A DNA stretch of 13,855 nucleotides from Candidatus Omnitrophota bacterium (lineage in GTDB: Bacteria; Ratteibacteria; UBA8468; B48-G9; JAFGKM01), in contig JAMWCO010000025.1 in assembly GCA_023818785.1 (NCBI GenBank), positions 1 through 13,855 of the forward strand, in the 5' to 3' direction. Made by a program: the position numbers and the translations under genes. Within the stretch, counting starts at the first letter, position 1. Every line of letters starts with the position of its first letter. Below the pieces are notes generated by a model, which saw only the letters and a list, made by a program, of their open reading frames with translations, ran no database searches and was not told the origin of the DNA. This document shows positions 6,387 to 13,855 of the stretch, in pieces.

Positions 6387-7722
6387 ATTAAAAGTTGGAG
6401 TAGCAAAATATAATATTACACCTCCATTGGACCAGGCAAGATATCTTGGTCCAAAAGGAGTAGCAATTGATATTATTGGAGAATTTTGTGCAAGAGCGAC
6501 TGTATTTGATGATGGTAAAAGAAAAACAGCAATAGTACTTTTAGATATAAGTGAATTTTTCCCAAATATTACAAATGGTATAAGGAAATTAGCAAGTAAA
6601 TGGACAGATATCCCGGGAGAAAACATTTTAGTCTGTGCTACCCATACTCATTCTGGACCAAGAGTAATTGATTATGATGACCCTGAGGATTATGGCGGAA
6701 GAATATCAAAGCATAAATCTTTAACTGAAAAAACACAAACCTATTTAAATATTCTATATAGGTGTGCTGCAAGTGCTGTATTTTTAGCAAATAGTTATAG
6801 AAAACCTGCAAAGGGAAAAATAGGAAAAATTTCTGTCCCAGGAATAGGCAGACCTCGTGTTCGTATGAAAGATGGTAGTATCGGACATTTCACTATCAGC
6901 CATAGCATTAAAGATATAGATTTAAATAAAATTGAATCAGAATCTCCTTATGATGATTCTTTATATATACTAATATTTGAGGATAAAGATAGAAAACCTA
7001 TTTGTGGACTTGCAAATTTTGGATGTCATAATGCTTTAACTTTCATCCCTAAACTACATACTGATTTTTTTGGATGGACAATGAGTAAAATAGAAAATGA
7101 ATTAGGAAGTAAATTTGTATTTTCTCTTATGGCAGGACCAGAAGGAAATGTTCATCCAGCAGGTTTAATTGAACATGGAATTTCTCTTGATATAGCAGAA
7201 AGTTTGGTTCCAGTAGCAGGTAAAATACTTTACAATGCAATTAAAAAAATATGGAAAAAACTTACACCTTTAAAGGAGAAGACTGTTTTTTCAGTAAGCA
7301 AAGAAGTGTATTTCCCTTGGAGAAAACCATTAACTGCACGTGGAAAACAATATGTCCATAATCGGAAAGTTGCGGGAGGAAAACAAGATAAAAAAGGTTG
7401 TTTTTCAGAATTACAACTTATTAGAATTGGAGAATTAGCAATTTTAGGATTACCAGGAGAAGTTTTTCATGAAATTGCTATGAATTTAAAAAATAAAAGT
7501 CCTTTCAAATATACATGGGTAATTTCTTTATGTAATGATGAATTAAGTTATATTATGCCTTCTTATGAACATAAAAGAGATATAGAATCAGGGAAGATGA
7601 ATGTCCAGAGAGATTTTGCATTAACTGATGAGAATGCAGAAAATATAATTTATCAAACATATAATCAACTTTTCAAAATTGCAAAAAAACAAGGGGAAAG
7701 GAATGAAAAATTTGATTTATAA
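6379..7722 (+). CDS. Neutral/alkaline ceramidase-family protein (N-terminal catalytic domain only)
   Basis: 447 residues matching the neutral ceramidase catalytic domain. The opening KVGVAKYNITPP is the family signature. Likely zinc ligands are present: H89/H91 in THTHSGP, H217 in NFGCHN, E361 in LPGEVF and Y391 in DELSYIMP, by analogy with Pseudomonas ceramidase (two His, one Glu, one Tyr). GPEGNVHP (253-260) matches another conserved loop. Characterised ceramidases are longer because of a C-terminal Ig-like domain, absent here. Known members cleave the amide bond of ceramide, but PVC bacteria carry many homologues without known lipids, so another amide such as an N-acylated sugar is possible. 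There is no signal peptide, and a stop codon 15 bases before the ATG rules out an upstream extension. It is therefore the only apparently cytoplasmic product in the operon. It overlaps its neighbours by 8 and 20 bases. Confidence 0.9.
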   Translation: MGELKVGVAKYNITPPLDQARYLGPKGVAIDIIGEFCARATVFDDGKRKTAIVLLDISEFFPNITNGIRKLASKWTDIPGENILVCATHTHSGPRVIDYDDPEDYGGRISKHKSLTEKTQTYLNILYRCAASAVFLANSYRKPAKGKIGKISVPGIGRPRVRMKDGSIGHFTISHSIKDIDLNKIESESPYDDSLYILIFEDKDRKPICGLANFGCHNALTFIPKLHTDFFGWTMSKIENELGSKFVFSLMAGPEGNVHPAGLIEHGISLDIAESLVPVAGKILYNAIKKIWKKLTPLKEKTVFSVSKEVYFPWRKPLTARGKQYVHNRKVAGGKQDKKGCFSELQLIRIGELAILGLPGEVFHEIAMNLKNKSPFKYTWVISLCNDELSYIMPSYEHKRDIESGKMNVQRDFALTDENAENIIYQTYNQLFKIAKKQGERNEKFDL

Positions 7723-9061
7723 TTTAGTAATAGGTATATTTTTTTGCCAAATAGCATTTAGTCAGGAAAATTTACCAGGTAAACAAGAAGAAATTTATCT
7801 TTACTTTTCTTTTGACAAAGGAGTGCAACCAGATTATGCAATCTCTGGTGTAAAAAACTCTCAATTTTCAAGAAATTCTATTGCTACGAAGAAAGATGGA
7901 ACTGATGTATCTGAAAATATACCTATTTTGGAAAAAGGTATCTCAGGAAAAGGAATTTATCTTGGAAATGGCGTAACAAACATTCTTCTTGCAAATCAAA
8001 GCGATGTTGAAGAAGGAATAGATGGATTTACTTCTATAGGAAAAGCAGAATTAATACAAAGTGATACAGAATCTTGGCATAATTTAGCATCTCTTCAAGT
8101 AAAAACTACAAAGTTATTAGAAAGTGGATTTTCTGTTTCTGCAAAAGTTACAGGAGGAAAGTATCAAATAGTAGGACCATCTACTCCCACTTTTGTTCCA
8201 AATAAGTATGTTTTTTCTATTTATCTTAAAGGAGAAGGGTCACTTAGAATTTACTTAAAAGATGAAACAAACAATATTACAGGGAAAGTAGAAAATGTTA
8301 TTCTTACAAAAGATTGGAAAAGATATTGGTGTTATATTGATTTAGAATCTTCTGCTGAAATTACTTTTTATTGTTTAAATGCTGAAGGAAAACAAATTAC
8401 TTTTTTTGCTGATGGATTGCAATTAGAGAAAAAAACACCACCAGGTTATTATGGTGCTGATAGGACAGTAATTATTCCTTCTCCTTGGACAAAAGGTGGC
8501 AGTTTCAGAGAACCTGATACTCTAATTTATCCTGCTAATCTTACAGATTTTCCTTTTGAAGAAGGAAGTTTAAGTTTTTGGTTTAAACCAGATTATCCTG
8601 TAAATGATGGAGAAGACCATGAATTCTGGCAATTCGCATGGAATTACTTTGCATGCAGGAAGCAACTTTATAGTGAATTATTACTTTGGGCAGGAAGAGA
8701 AGAACAAGATGGTAAATCAGGAAGTGCTTCAGCAGTCCGGGTTTTTACACCAGAAATTGGATGGATACCTGAAACCTGGCATTTTGTAGTAGGAACATGG
8801 AGTAATAAAGAAGGACTTATTGCTCTTTATTTAGACGGGAAACAAATTGGTAAAGCAAAAGGGTGGCGCACAAAAAACATATGGTTCCCTGAAAATCCTT
8901 ATCATGGTATTGGTTGTTCTAACGTTCTTAACCCTGCAGTTAAAATTTTGAGGGCAAATGCAGTTTTAGATGATTTTACTTTTTGGAAAAAACCTTTAAC
9001 TTGTGAAGAAATAAAAACAATTTATGAAAATGGAAAGAAAAAAATAGAAGAAGTGAAATAA
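7703..9061 (+). CDS. Secreted LamG-like (concanavalin A fold) protein with an inserted CBM-type domain
   Basis: 452 residues from the ATG at 7703. I chose this start because AAGGGG lies 6-7 bases upstream and it places a clean signal peptide at the N-terminus (MKNLIYNLVIGIFFCQIAFS, likely cut before QE). An in-frame TTG at 7679 would add 8 charged residues. Residues 31-89 (YLYFSFDKG ... GKGIYLG) are the opening strands of a LamG-like jelly roll. Residues about 92-250 (NILLANQSDVEEGIDGF ... FFADGLQLEK) read like a CBM4/9-type carbohydrate-binding jelly roll. LamG then resumes: EGSLSFWFKP, ETWHFVVGTWS, IALYLDGKQIG, LDDFTFWKKPLT. One lectin-like fold thus appears nested in another. No catalytic motif is evident. 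It probably binds glycans outside the cytoplasmic membrane; the ligand is unknown. The start overlaps the ceramidase-like gene by 20 bases. Confidence 0.85.
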   Translation: MKNLIYNLVIGIFFCQIAFSQENLPGKQEEIYLYFSFDKGVQPDYAISGVKNSQFSRNSIATKKDGTDVSENIPILEKGISGKGIYLGNGVTNILLANQSDVEEGIDGFTSIGKAELIQSDTESWHNLASLQVKTTKLLESGFSVSAKVTGGKYQIVGPSTPTFVPNKYVFSIYLKGEGSLRIYLKDETNNITGKVENVILTKDWKRYWCYIDLESSAEITFYCLNAEGKQITFFADGLQLEKKTPPGYYGADRTVIIPSPWTKGGSFREPDTLIYPANLTDFPFEEGSLSFWFKPDYPVNDGEDHEFWQFAWNYFACRKQLYSELLLWAGREEQDGKSGSASAVRVFTPEIGWIPETWHFVVGTWSNKEGLIALYLDGKQIGKAKGWRTKNIWFPENPYHGIGCSNVLNPAVKILRANAVLDDFTFWKKPLTCEEIKTIYENGKKKIEEVK

Positions 9062-9070
9062 GGGGTAAAA

Positions 9071-10153
9071 ATGAAATTTTTTAAAGGAGGATTTTTCATG
9101 TTTTGTTTTCTTATATTAAATTATAAATTTGCATTTTCTACAAACATAAGAACAATCATATTTTACAAAGTAAGTTATGTTGAGGTTCCACCAGAAATTG
9201 ATGGAGTTCTGGATGAAGATTGCTGGCAAAAAACAGATTCTGCTGTTGTATTTTATGAATACTGGAAACCAGAACCAGGTCCCGGTGAACTGCGCACAGA
9301 ATTTAAGATGCTTTATAATAAAAAAGGAGTTTATTTAGGAATAAAAAATTATGATGAATATGTTGATAAGATAAAAGCAACTATAAAAGAAGATGATAGT
9401 CCAAACTTATGGACAGATGATTGCAATGAAATATATTTTGACCAGAATGCAGCAGGAATAGGATACTTAAAGTTTACAGTTAATTTTCTTGGTGCTAAAC
9501 ATAATTTAAGACAGATAGATACTGCACTCAGTGATTTATTCTGGAAAGGACAGGATTGGTTCTACAAAACTTCAAAAGGAAAAGATTATTGGATTGTTGA
9601 AGCGTTTTTCCCTTGGAATGACCTTTTAAAAGTAAAAGAACCAAAAGAAGAACTTTGGATGTTTAATATTGTTAGGTATTCTTATAGTACTGGAAATTTT
9701 CGTGGAGTTACATGGTCCCCTGGAGGGAATTATATGTGTCCTGATAAATTTGGATATATTTATTTTTCTTCTGAAGATAAAAATATAAATCAAATAGGCA
9801 GTATTTTATCAAAAAAAGTTACTCCACCCTGGGAATTGGTATTTGAAAATGGGTTTCTTACTTGTTTGAACAAAGGAAATTTCTTTTTTATTCCTTTTGA
9901 AAAGTTTTTACAAGGAGAAAAAAAGAAAATAGAAGATTGGATAGAAAAAGTAAACAAACTCATTGATAAAGTGCCTAAAAATAAAAATCTGGAGAAATAT
10001 TTTAACCAGTATGATTCTATTAAGAAAGAATTTACAGAAATAGATTATTCATCAACATCCAAAGAAAAAATAATAGACCAACTAAAGAAAATTAGACTTA
10101 TTACTACTCAAATTGAGGAAATTTATTGGAGATTTAAAATTGAATTGCTTTAA
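9071..10153 (+). CDS. Secreted CBM9-like carbohydrate-binding protein with helical C-terminal tail
   Basis: 360 residues. After a signal peptide (about 1-23, ending AFS) comes a CBM9-like domain (about 36-233). It opens with VPPEIDGVLDEDCW, continues with KMLYNKKGVYLGIKNYDE, DDCNEIYFD and WIVEAFFPWNDL, and closes with GVTWSP ... FGYIYF. This layout matches the family-9-like modules of xylan- and cellulose-binding proteins. Residues about 275-357 are rich in Lys, Glu, Ile and Leu and probably form helices or a coiled coil, perhaps for oligomerisation. Two starts are credible. ATG 9071 has AGGGG 5 bases upstream and gives the signal peptide basic residues (K2, K5). ATG 9098 has AAAGGAGG 7 bases upstream but no positive charge before the hydrophobic core. 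I prefer 9071. No catalytic motif is seen; sugar binding is inferred from the fold. Confidence 0.83.
   Translation: MKFFKGGFFMFCFLILNYKFAFSTNIRTIIFYKVSYVEVPPEIDGVLDEDCWQKTDSAVVFYEYWKPEPGPGELRTEFKMLYNKKGVYLGIKNYDEYVDKIKATIKEDDSPNLWTDDCNEIYFDQNAAGIGYLKFTVNFLGAKHNLRQIDTALSDLFWKGQDWFYKTSKGKDYWIVEAFFPWNDLLKVKEPKEELWMFNIVRYSYSTGNFRGVTWSPGGNYMCPDKFGYIYFSSEDKNINQIGSILSKKVTPPWELVFENGFLTCLNKGNFFFIPFEKFLQGEKKKIEDWIEKVNKLIDKVPKNKNLEKYFNQYDSIKKEFTEIDYSSTSKEKIIDQLKKIRLITTQIEEIYWRFKIELL
9083..9090 (+). promoter_or_regulatory. Internal near-perfect Shine-Dalgarno sequence in the CBM9-like gene
   Basis: AAAGGAGG lies 7 bases before an in-frame ATG at 9098 and is the strongest ribosome-binding site in the gene. 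It may mean that translation begins at 9098, giving a product 9 residues shorter and lacking the basic n-region of the signal peptide, or that both starts are used. Confidence 0.45.
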
Positions 10154-10166
10154 AAAAAGGAAAATA

Positions 10167-13100
10167 ATGAAAGGGACTTTTTTTATTTTTATCTTTATTT
10201 CTTTTTCTCTCTATTCCTTAGAAAAACATAATGGTGATTATCTAAACAAACTTACCACTTCATATGTAACTGACCATTTAAACTGGGCTAAACCTTATAG
10301 TGCTGGAAAAATAAAAGTTCTTTTTCTTGTTCCAAGGCATGGAGCAAGAGAAGTAATTGAAATATGGCAGAGATTAGATATTGATTTTGAAGCATTTATA
10401 TTGTTTTATACAGGACTTATTGCTCATGATAATGTATATGAAGCAACTATTGAAGGGACTTCAACTTATGAAAAAAAACAGGAACTACTTTCAAAATTAG
10501 AAAAAGACTATGATGTAATTATTTTTGGTCATGTGAATTTTGAAGCACTTCCTCCTGAAGCACAGTATAAAATTTTAGAAAAAGTCAAAAATGGTTCTGG
10601 TCTTGTCTTCTTTTACAATCCAAATTTAAAAATTGAAAAAACCACTTCTAATCCTATAGATAAAACAGAAGAAATTATAAGAAACTTTCCTTTCTTGGGG
10701 CTATGTTGGTCTCTGCAGAAAATAGAACTAAAAAATCTTATAAAAACTTATATGTTTGGGAAAGGCAAAATTGTAATATTTAATTATCCTGAAGACCATT
10801 CTACCTGGTATGATGGATTATCTTTAACCAACCCTATCCCTTACAACAGATTCTGGAAAGCATACTATGAAAATAACATGGTTTTAATAGCAAAAACTAT
10901 AATATGGGCAGGAAATAAAAAAACTACAGTTTTTATTGAGAATAAAAATTTTCAAAACGGGGATACATTTTTTCAGGAAAGTTTCCCTAAAAATTTTGAT
11001 TTTTCTATTTCAGGCAAAAAAAATGAAAAATTGGTTATTTATTTTAGATTAAGAGATGAATGGAATGAAGTAAACTTGGAAAAGAAATTTTCAATAGAAA
11101 ATGTAGGAGAAAAAAAACAAATTAATTTTTCTATTCCTTTTTTAAAAGCAGGTAAGTACTTTCTAGACTTTATTATTTCTTCTAAAAAGGGAACTCTTGA
11201 TTTTGGGTTTTATACTTTTAATGTAAATTCAGAAGTTGGGAAAACTGAAATTCAAACAGACAAAATTTCATATATGTCTGGAGAAAAAATAAAATTAAAT
11301 ATAAATTTAGAAAAACCATTAAAACAGAATACAGAAATTTTAATCCAGATTACTGATTCATTTAAGAAAAAGGTATGGTTTCAAAAAAATTACTTGTTTC
11401 CAAAAGATATAAAAAATAAAGAGTTTGAAGTTGAAATTAGTCAATTCCCTGGTCTTTGTGGTTATTTAGAATGTTTATTTATAAATGGTAAAAATATCCT
11501 ATTAAAATTAGATAAAGAATTGTTTTTCCCAAAAAGAGAAAAAGAAATTTTTCCTTCTATTGTCTGGAATGGAATGGGAAGTTATTTAAGAGAATTTTAC
11601 CTACCAAGAATAGTAGATGCAGGTTTTATTGCATGTTTAGGACATAACCCGCACATAAATGCTCCTATAGAGGCAAAATTTAACTTGAAAAATGTACCTT
11701 ATTCTTTTCAGATAGGACTTTTTTCTGATGAAAATGGATGGACACAACAACGTTGGCCATTATTTACTTCAGACCCTAAAAATAAAGAAAAATATAAAGG
11801 AGATGGTTCTTTTTACAATCCAATTATTCAAGAAGAAGCAGAAAAATCTTTATTAGAAATTATTAAAGATATTCCTTTATATAAACCATTTATTTATTCT
11901 TTAGGAGACGAAAATTATTTTGATTATAATGGTGGATACAGTCCAAGTGAAGAAAAAGCATTTAAATCATATTTAAAAGAAAAATACCAAACTATAGAAA
12001 ACTTAAATAGAGAATGGGAAACTTCTTTTAAAAACTTTGAAGAAGTAAGACATTATAAATTAGAAGAAGCAAAAAGAGAAAAAAAATATGCTTCTGCTTA
12101 TGACCATAAGTTTTTTATGGAAAAGCAATATGCTGATTATCATCATTATTTAGCAAACTTTATAAAAAGTATTGACCCTGATGCTATAGTAGGAGCAGAA
12201 GGTTCTTCTCCAGGAAACTTAGAATATACAATAAGCAAACTTGATTTCTGGGGACCATATGAAAACAAAGTTGAAAATGAAGTATTACGCTGTATTGGAA
12301 AAGATAAATTGAGAACAGTATGGTGGGGTGGTTATACAAAAACTCATGGTGGAAGAGATATTTATCCTTACCCTTTGTGGTCTCCTTTACTATGTGGAAT
12401 TATTAATGGAAATTCCTGGTATAATGCAGGTCCTTCATCAGAAGGATTTATTGCTTGTGATTATACTTATGCAAAATATTTCCAGGAGATGCTACCAAGA
12501 TTACAAAAATTATATGAAGGATTAGGACACCTGTTAGTTGTAAATCCATTAACTAATGATGGTATTGCTATCCACTGGAGCCATTTAAGTAATTCATTAA
12601 CATTTATAGATGGAGAATTACAGAATCCTTCTTCTTCAATCAGTACAATAATAGATACTTTTTATAGATATGGAATAAACTTTGATTTTTTGACAACTAA
12701 TATGATAGAAGAAGGGAAATTATCTAATTACAAGATATTATTCTTATTTAGTAGTTATGCTTTGACAGAAAAAGAATCTGATAGAATAAAAGAATTTGTG
12801 AAAAATGGCGGATTGTTAATTAGTGATTTTATTCCAGGGATATTTAATGGATATGGTAGATATTTAGGAAAAACTTCTCTGGCAGATATTTTTCAAATTC
12901 AACCAGTTCAGGAAATAAAAAAAACAAAAAGAGGAAAAATAGAAATTGAAAAAGTAATAAATGGTGAAAAAATAAAGTTTTCTTCAAATCAAATCCAATA
13001 TATCCCAGATAGTGAAATATTTAAAATAGTTGAGTTTGGAAAAGGAAAAGCAATTTTACTTAATTTTAGTTTATCTTCTGCTTTAACTTCATCTTCATTA

Positions 13101-13673
13101 GAAGATATTGATAATTTTATTCTGCAAATTCTTAAAATTAAAAAAGTTATCCCTTATTTAAATCTGGAAGTTGAAAAAAAGATTCCAGAACAAATCATAG
13201 TAAGAATAAGAGAAAACAAAAGATGCAAAATTCTTGGAATTCTTTTTCCAAAAGAAACAATTGGTAAAAATTTCCGAATTAAATTGAATGAAGAAAGATA
13301 TGTTTACCAGGCTAATGAAAAATTTTTGTTTAAAAAAAGAGAATGGAGTGATAAAATAAACCAACCTTTTTTAATATATTCTCTCTTTGCTGAAAGCCAA
13401 AATAAACCATTAGTAAAAATAAATAGTTCTATCTTTAAGTTAGGAGAAAAAATAGTTCTTACAATGCCAGGAGCAAAAGATGGAGATATTTATAGAATTG
13501 TTGTTTATAACCAAAAAGAACAAATATATAAAAAAATAGTGTCTTTAAATAACATCTACAATACACTTGAAATACCAATTGCTTATAATGAAAAAACAGG
13601 AATATATAATTTAGAAATAACTGACATGCTTACTGGATTAAAAGAAAATATAAAAATAAAAATCTTGCAATAA
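10167..13673 (+). CDS. Large GH42-like (clan GH-A type) secreted protein, paralogue B
   Basis: 1168 residues from the ATG at 10167, chosen because AAGGA lies 5 bases upstream and the signal peptide (MKGTFFIFIFISFSLYS) then sits at the N-terminus. An in-frame ATG at 10113 lies inside the preceding gene. Architecture matches paralogue A: alpha/beta domain (about 48-250, AKPYSAGKIKVLFLVP), beta-sandwich region (about 255-455), barrel (about 462-790), GH42 trimerisation-type domain (about 797-992) and C-terminal beta domain ending in YNEKTGIYNLEITDMLTG. Barrel landmarks are SLGDE (E582), SYLKEKYQTIENLNREW, AEGSS (E678), LDFWGPYE, WWGGYTKTHGGR (719-730) and SSEG (E759). As in A, the WGGYT segment has no glutamate where GH42 has its nucleophile. 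Hydrolysis of an external glycan is the simplest idea, but a binding-only role cannot be excluded. It starts 13 bases after the CBM9-like stop and closes the operon. Confidence 0.83.
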   Translation: MKGTFFIFIFISFSLYSLEKHNGDYLNKLTTSYVTDHLNWAKPYSAGKIKVLFLVPRHGAREVIEIWQRLDIDFEAFILFYTGLIAHDNVYEATIEGTSTYEKKQELLSKLEKDYDVIIFGHVNFEALPPEAQYKILEKVKNGSGLVFFYNPNLKIEKTTSNPIDKTEEIIRNFPFLGLCWSLQKIELKNLIKTYMFGKGKIVIFNYPEDHSTWYDGLSLTNPIPYNRFWKAYYENNMVLIAKTIIWAGNKKTTVFIENKNFQNGDTFFQESFPKNFDFSISGKKNEKLVIYFRLRDEWNEVNLEKKFSIENVGEKKQINFSIPFLKAGKYFLDFIISSKKGTLDFGFYTFNVNSEVGKTEIQTDKISYMSGEKIKLNINLEKPLKQNTEILIQITDSFKKKVWFQKNYLFPKDIKNKEFEVEISQFPGLCGYLECLFINGKNILLKLDKELFFPKREKEIFPSIVWNGMGSYLREFYLPRIVDAGFIACLGHNPHINAPIEAKFNLKNVPYSFQIGLFSDENGWTQQRWPLFTSDPKNKEKYKGDGSFYNPIIQEEAEKSLLEIIKDIPLYKPFIYSLGDENYFDYNGGYSPSEEKAFKSYLKEKYQTIENLNREWETSFKNFEEVRHYKLEEAKREKKYASAYDHKFFMEKQYADYHHYLANFIKSIDPDAIVGAEGSSPGNLEYTISKLDFWGPYENKVENEVLRCIGKDKLRTVWWGGYTKTHGGRDIYPYPLWSPLLCGIINGNSWYNAGPSSEGFIACDYTYAKYFQEMLPRLQKLYEGLGHLLVVNPLTNDGIAIHWSHLSNSLTFIDGELQNPSSSISTIIDTFYRYGINFDFLTTNMIEEGKLSNYKILFLFSSYALTEKESDRIKEFVKNGGLLISDFIPGIFNGYGRYLGKTSLADIFQIQPVQEIKKTKRGKIEIEKVINGEKIKFSSNQIQYIPDSEIFKIVEFGKGKAILLNFSLSSALTSSSLEDIDNFILQILKIKKVIPYLNLEVEKKIPEQIIVRIRENKRCKILGILFPKETIGKNFRIKLNEERYVYQANEKFLFKKREWSDKINQPFLIYSLFAESQNKPLVKINSSIFKLGEKIVLTMPGAKDGDIYRIVVYNQKEQIYKKIVSLNNIYNTLEIPIAYNEKTGIYNLEITDMLTGLKENIKIKILQ

Positions 13674-13706
13674 ATTATTTTAATAACACTTATCACCAAA
13701 CTTTTC

Positions 13707-13722
13707 CAGTAAGTCCTTACTG
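13707..13722. repeat. Perfect palindrome after the last operon gene
   Basis: CAGTAAGTCCTTACTG: CAGTAAG and CTTACTG are reverse complements with a 2-base centre (or a 6-bp stem with a 4-nt loop). It lies 33 bases past the stop codon of the last GH42-like gene. No T-run follows on either strand, so it is not a standard intrinsic terminator. It could protect the mRNA 3' end, act as a weak terminator, or be a protein site. Confidence 0.35.
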
Positions 13723-13792
13723 AAACAGGTCAAAGACCAGTAGATTTCAAATAATTCTTCCATATTTTATAAAAAATCAACAAAAACTCATT

Positions 13793-13855
13793 TTAAGGAG
13801 GTTTCATAATTAACTGACTTTTTATTTCCTCATTAAGTTTCGTAGGTAAAAGTTT
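13793..13855 (-). CDS. Possible C-terminal end of a gene entering from the right edge
   Basis: A minus-strand frame is open from the window edge for 20 codons before a TAA at 13793-13795, ending in IMKPP. The fragment is too short to assign to any family. An open stretch this length occurs easily by chance. The remaining 13674-13792 holds the palindrome above and no convincing gene. Confidence 0.12.
   Translation of the reverse strand, partial: KLLPTKLNEEIKSQLIMKPP

Noticed and set aside
6312..6626. Minus-strand open frame of 104 codons across the GH42-like/ceramidase-like junction.
   Set aside because: It crosses two well-supported plus-strand genes and has no family resemblance.
2850..13673. 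Signs of a mobile element carrying the operon.
   Set aside because: I see no transposase, integrase, terminal inverted repeats or target duplications, and the base composition looks similar to the flanking genes. The tRNA end next to Mut7-C also shows no attachment-site duplication in the window.
13707..13722. Palindrome considered as an intrinsic terminator for the operon.
   Set aside because: No T-tract follows the stem on either strand, so the standard criteria are not met.
13680..13763. Minus-strand 27-codon open frame (MEELFEIYWS...) after the operon.
   Set aside because: It has no ribosome-binding site, is very short, and spans the palindrome at 13707-13722. A stop codon lies in frame just upstream. 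It could be a gene remnant but cannot be supported.

Overview
The window is strongly AT-rich with short intergenic gaps, and reads as bacterial. The best lineage clue is the type IV prepilin-like protein with a C-terminal H-X9-DG motif. This family is greatly expanded in the PVC group and its relatives (Planctomycetota, Lentisphaerota, Kiritimatiellota, Omnitrophota-like lineages). The neighbouring ceramidase-like, LamG, CBM9-like and GH42-like proteins are also common in those genomes. I therefore suggest a low-GC PVC-type bacterium, probably uncultivated. This is an inference from gene content, not a phylogenetic placement.

Left part (1-1894, minus strand). One transcription unit reads leftward: a tRNA with CAU anticodon (probably elongator Met), a Mut7-C/PIN-fold RNase-like protein with a zinc ribbon, the AmmeMemoRadiSam radical SAM enzyme, and the first 97 codons of the AmmeMemoRadiSam Memo-family protein, which runs off the left edge. 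Both AmmeMemoRadiSam proteins start with a Sec-type signal-peptide-like segment, which is unexpected for the radical SAM enzyme.

Middle (1895-2155). This is a divergent regulatory region. A minus-strand promoter serves the tRNA, and a perfect-consensus plus-strand promoter (TTGACA, 17 bp, TATAAT) serves the long operon to its right. About 155 nt of leader follow, with a 9-bp hairpin and a strong Shine-Dalgarno sequence.

Right part (2156-13673, plus strand). Six genes are packed with gaps from -20 to +13 bp and look like one operon. They encode an H-X9-DG prepilin-like protein, a ~1178-residue GH42-like protein, a neutral-ceramidase-family metalloenzyme, a secreted LamG/CBM-type protein, a secreted CBM9-like protein, and a second ~1168-residue GH42-like protein paralogous to the first. 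All except the ceramidase-like protein carry an export signal or prepilin leader. The likeliest theme is recognition and breakdown of a glycan or glycoconjugate at the cell surface, with the pilin-like protein and the lectin-fold proteins as binding partners. No transporter, sulfatase, SusC/D pair or regulator is present, and the substrate cannot be read from the sequence. Both GH42-like paralogues seem to lack a glutamate where GH42 enzymes keep their nucleophile, so enzymatic activity should not be assumed.

Right edge (13674-13855). This stretch holds a small perfect palindrome and only very short open frames. No gene can be called with confidence.
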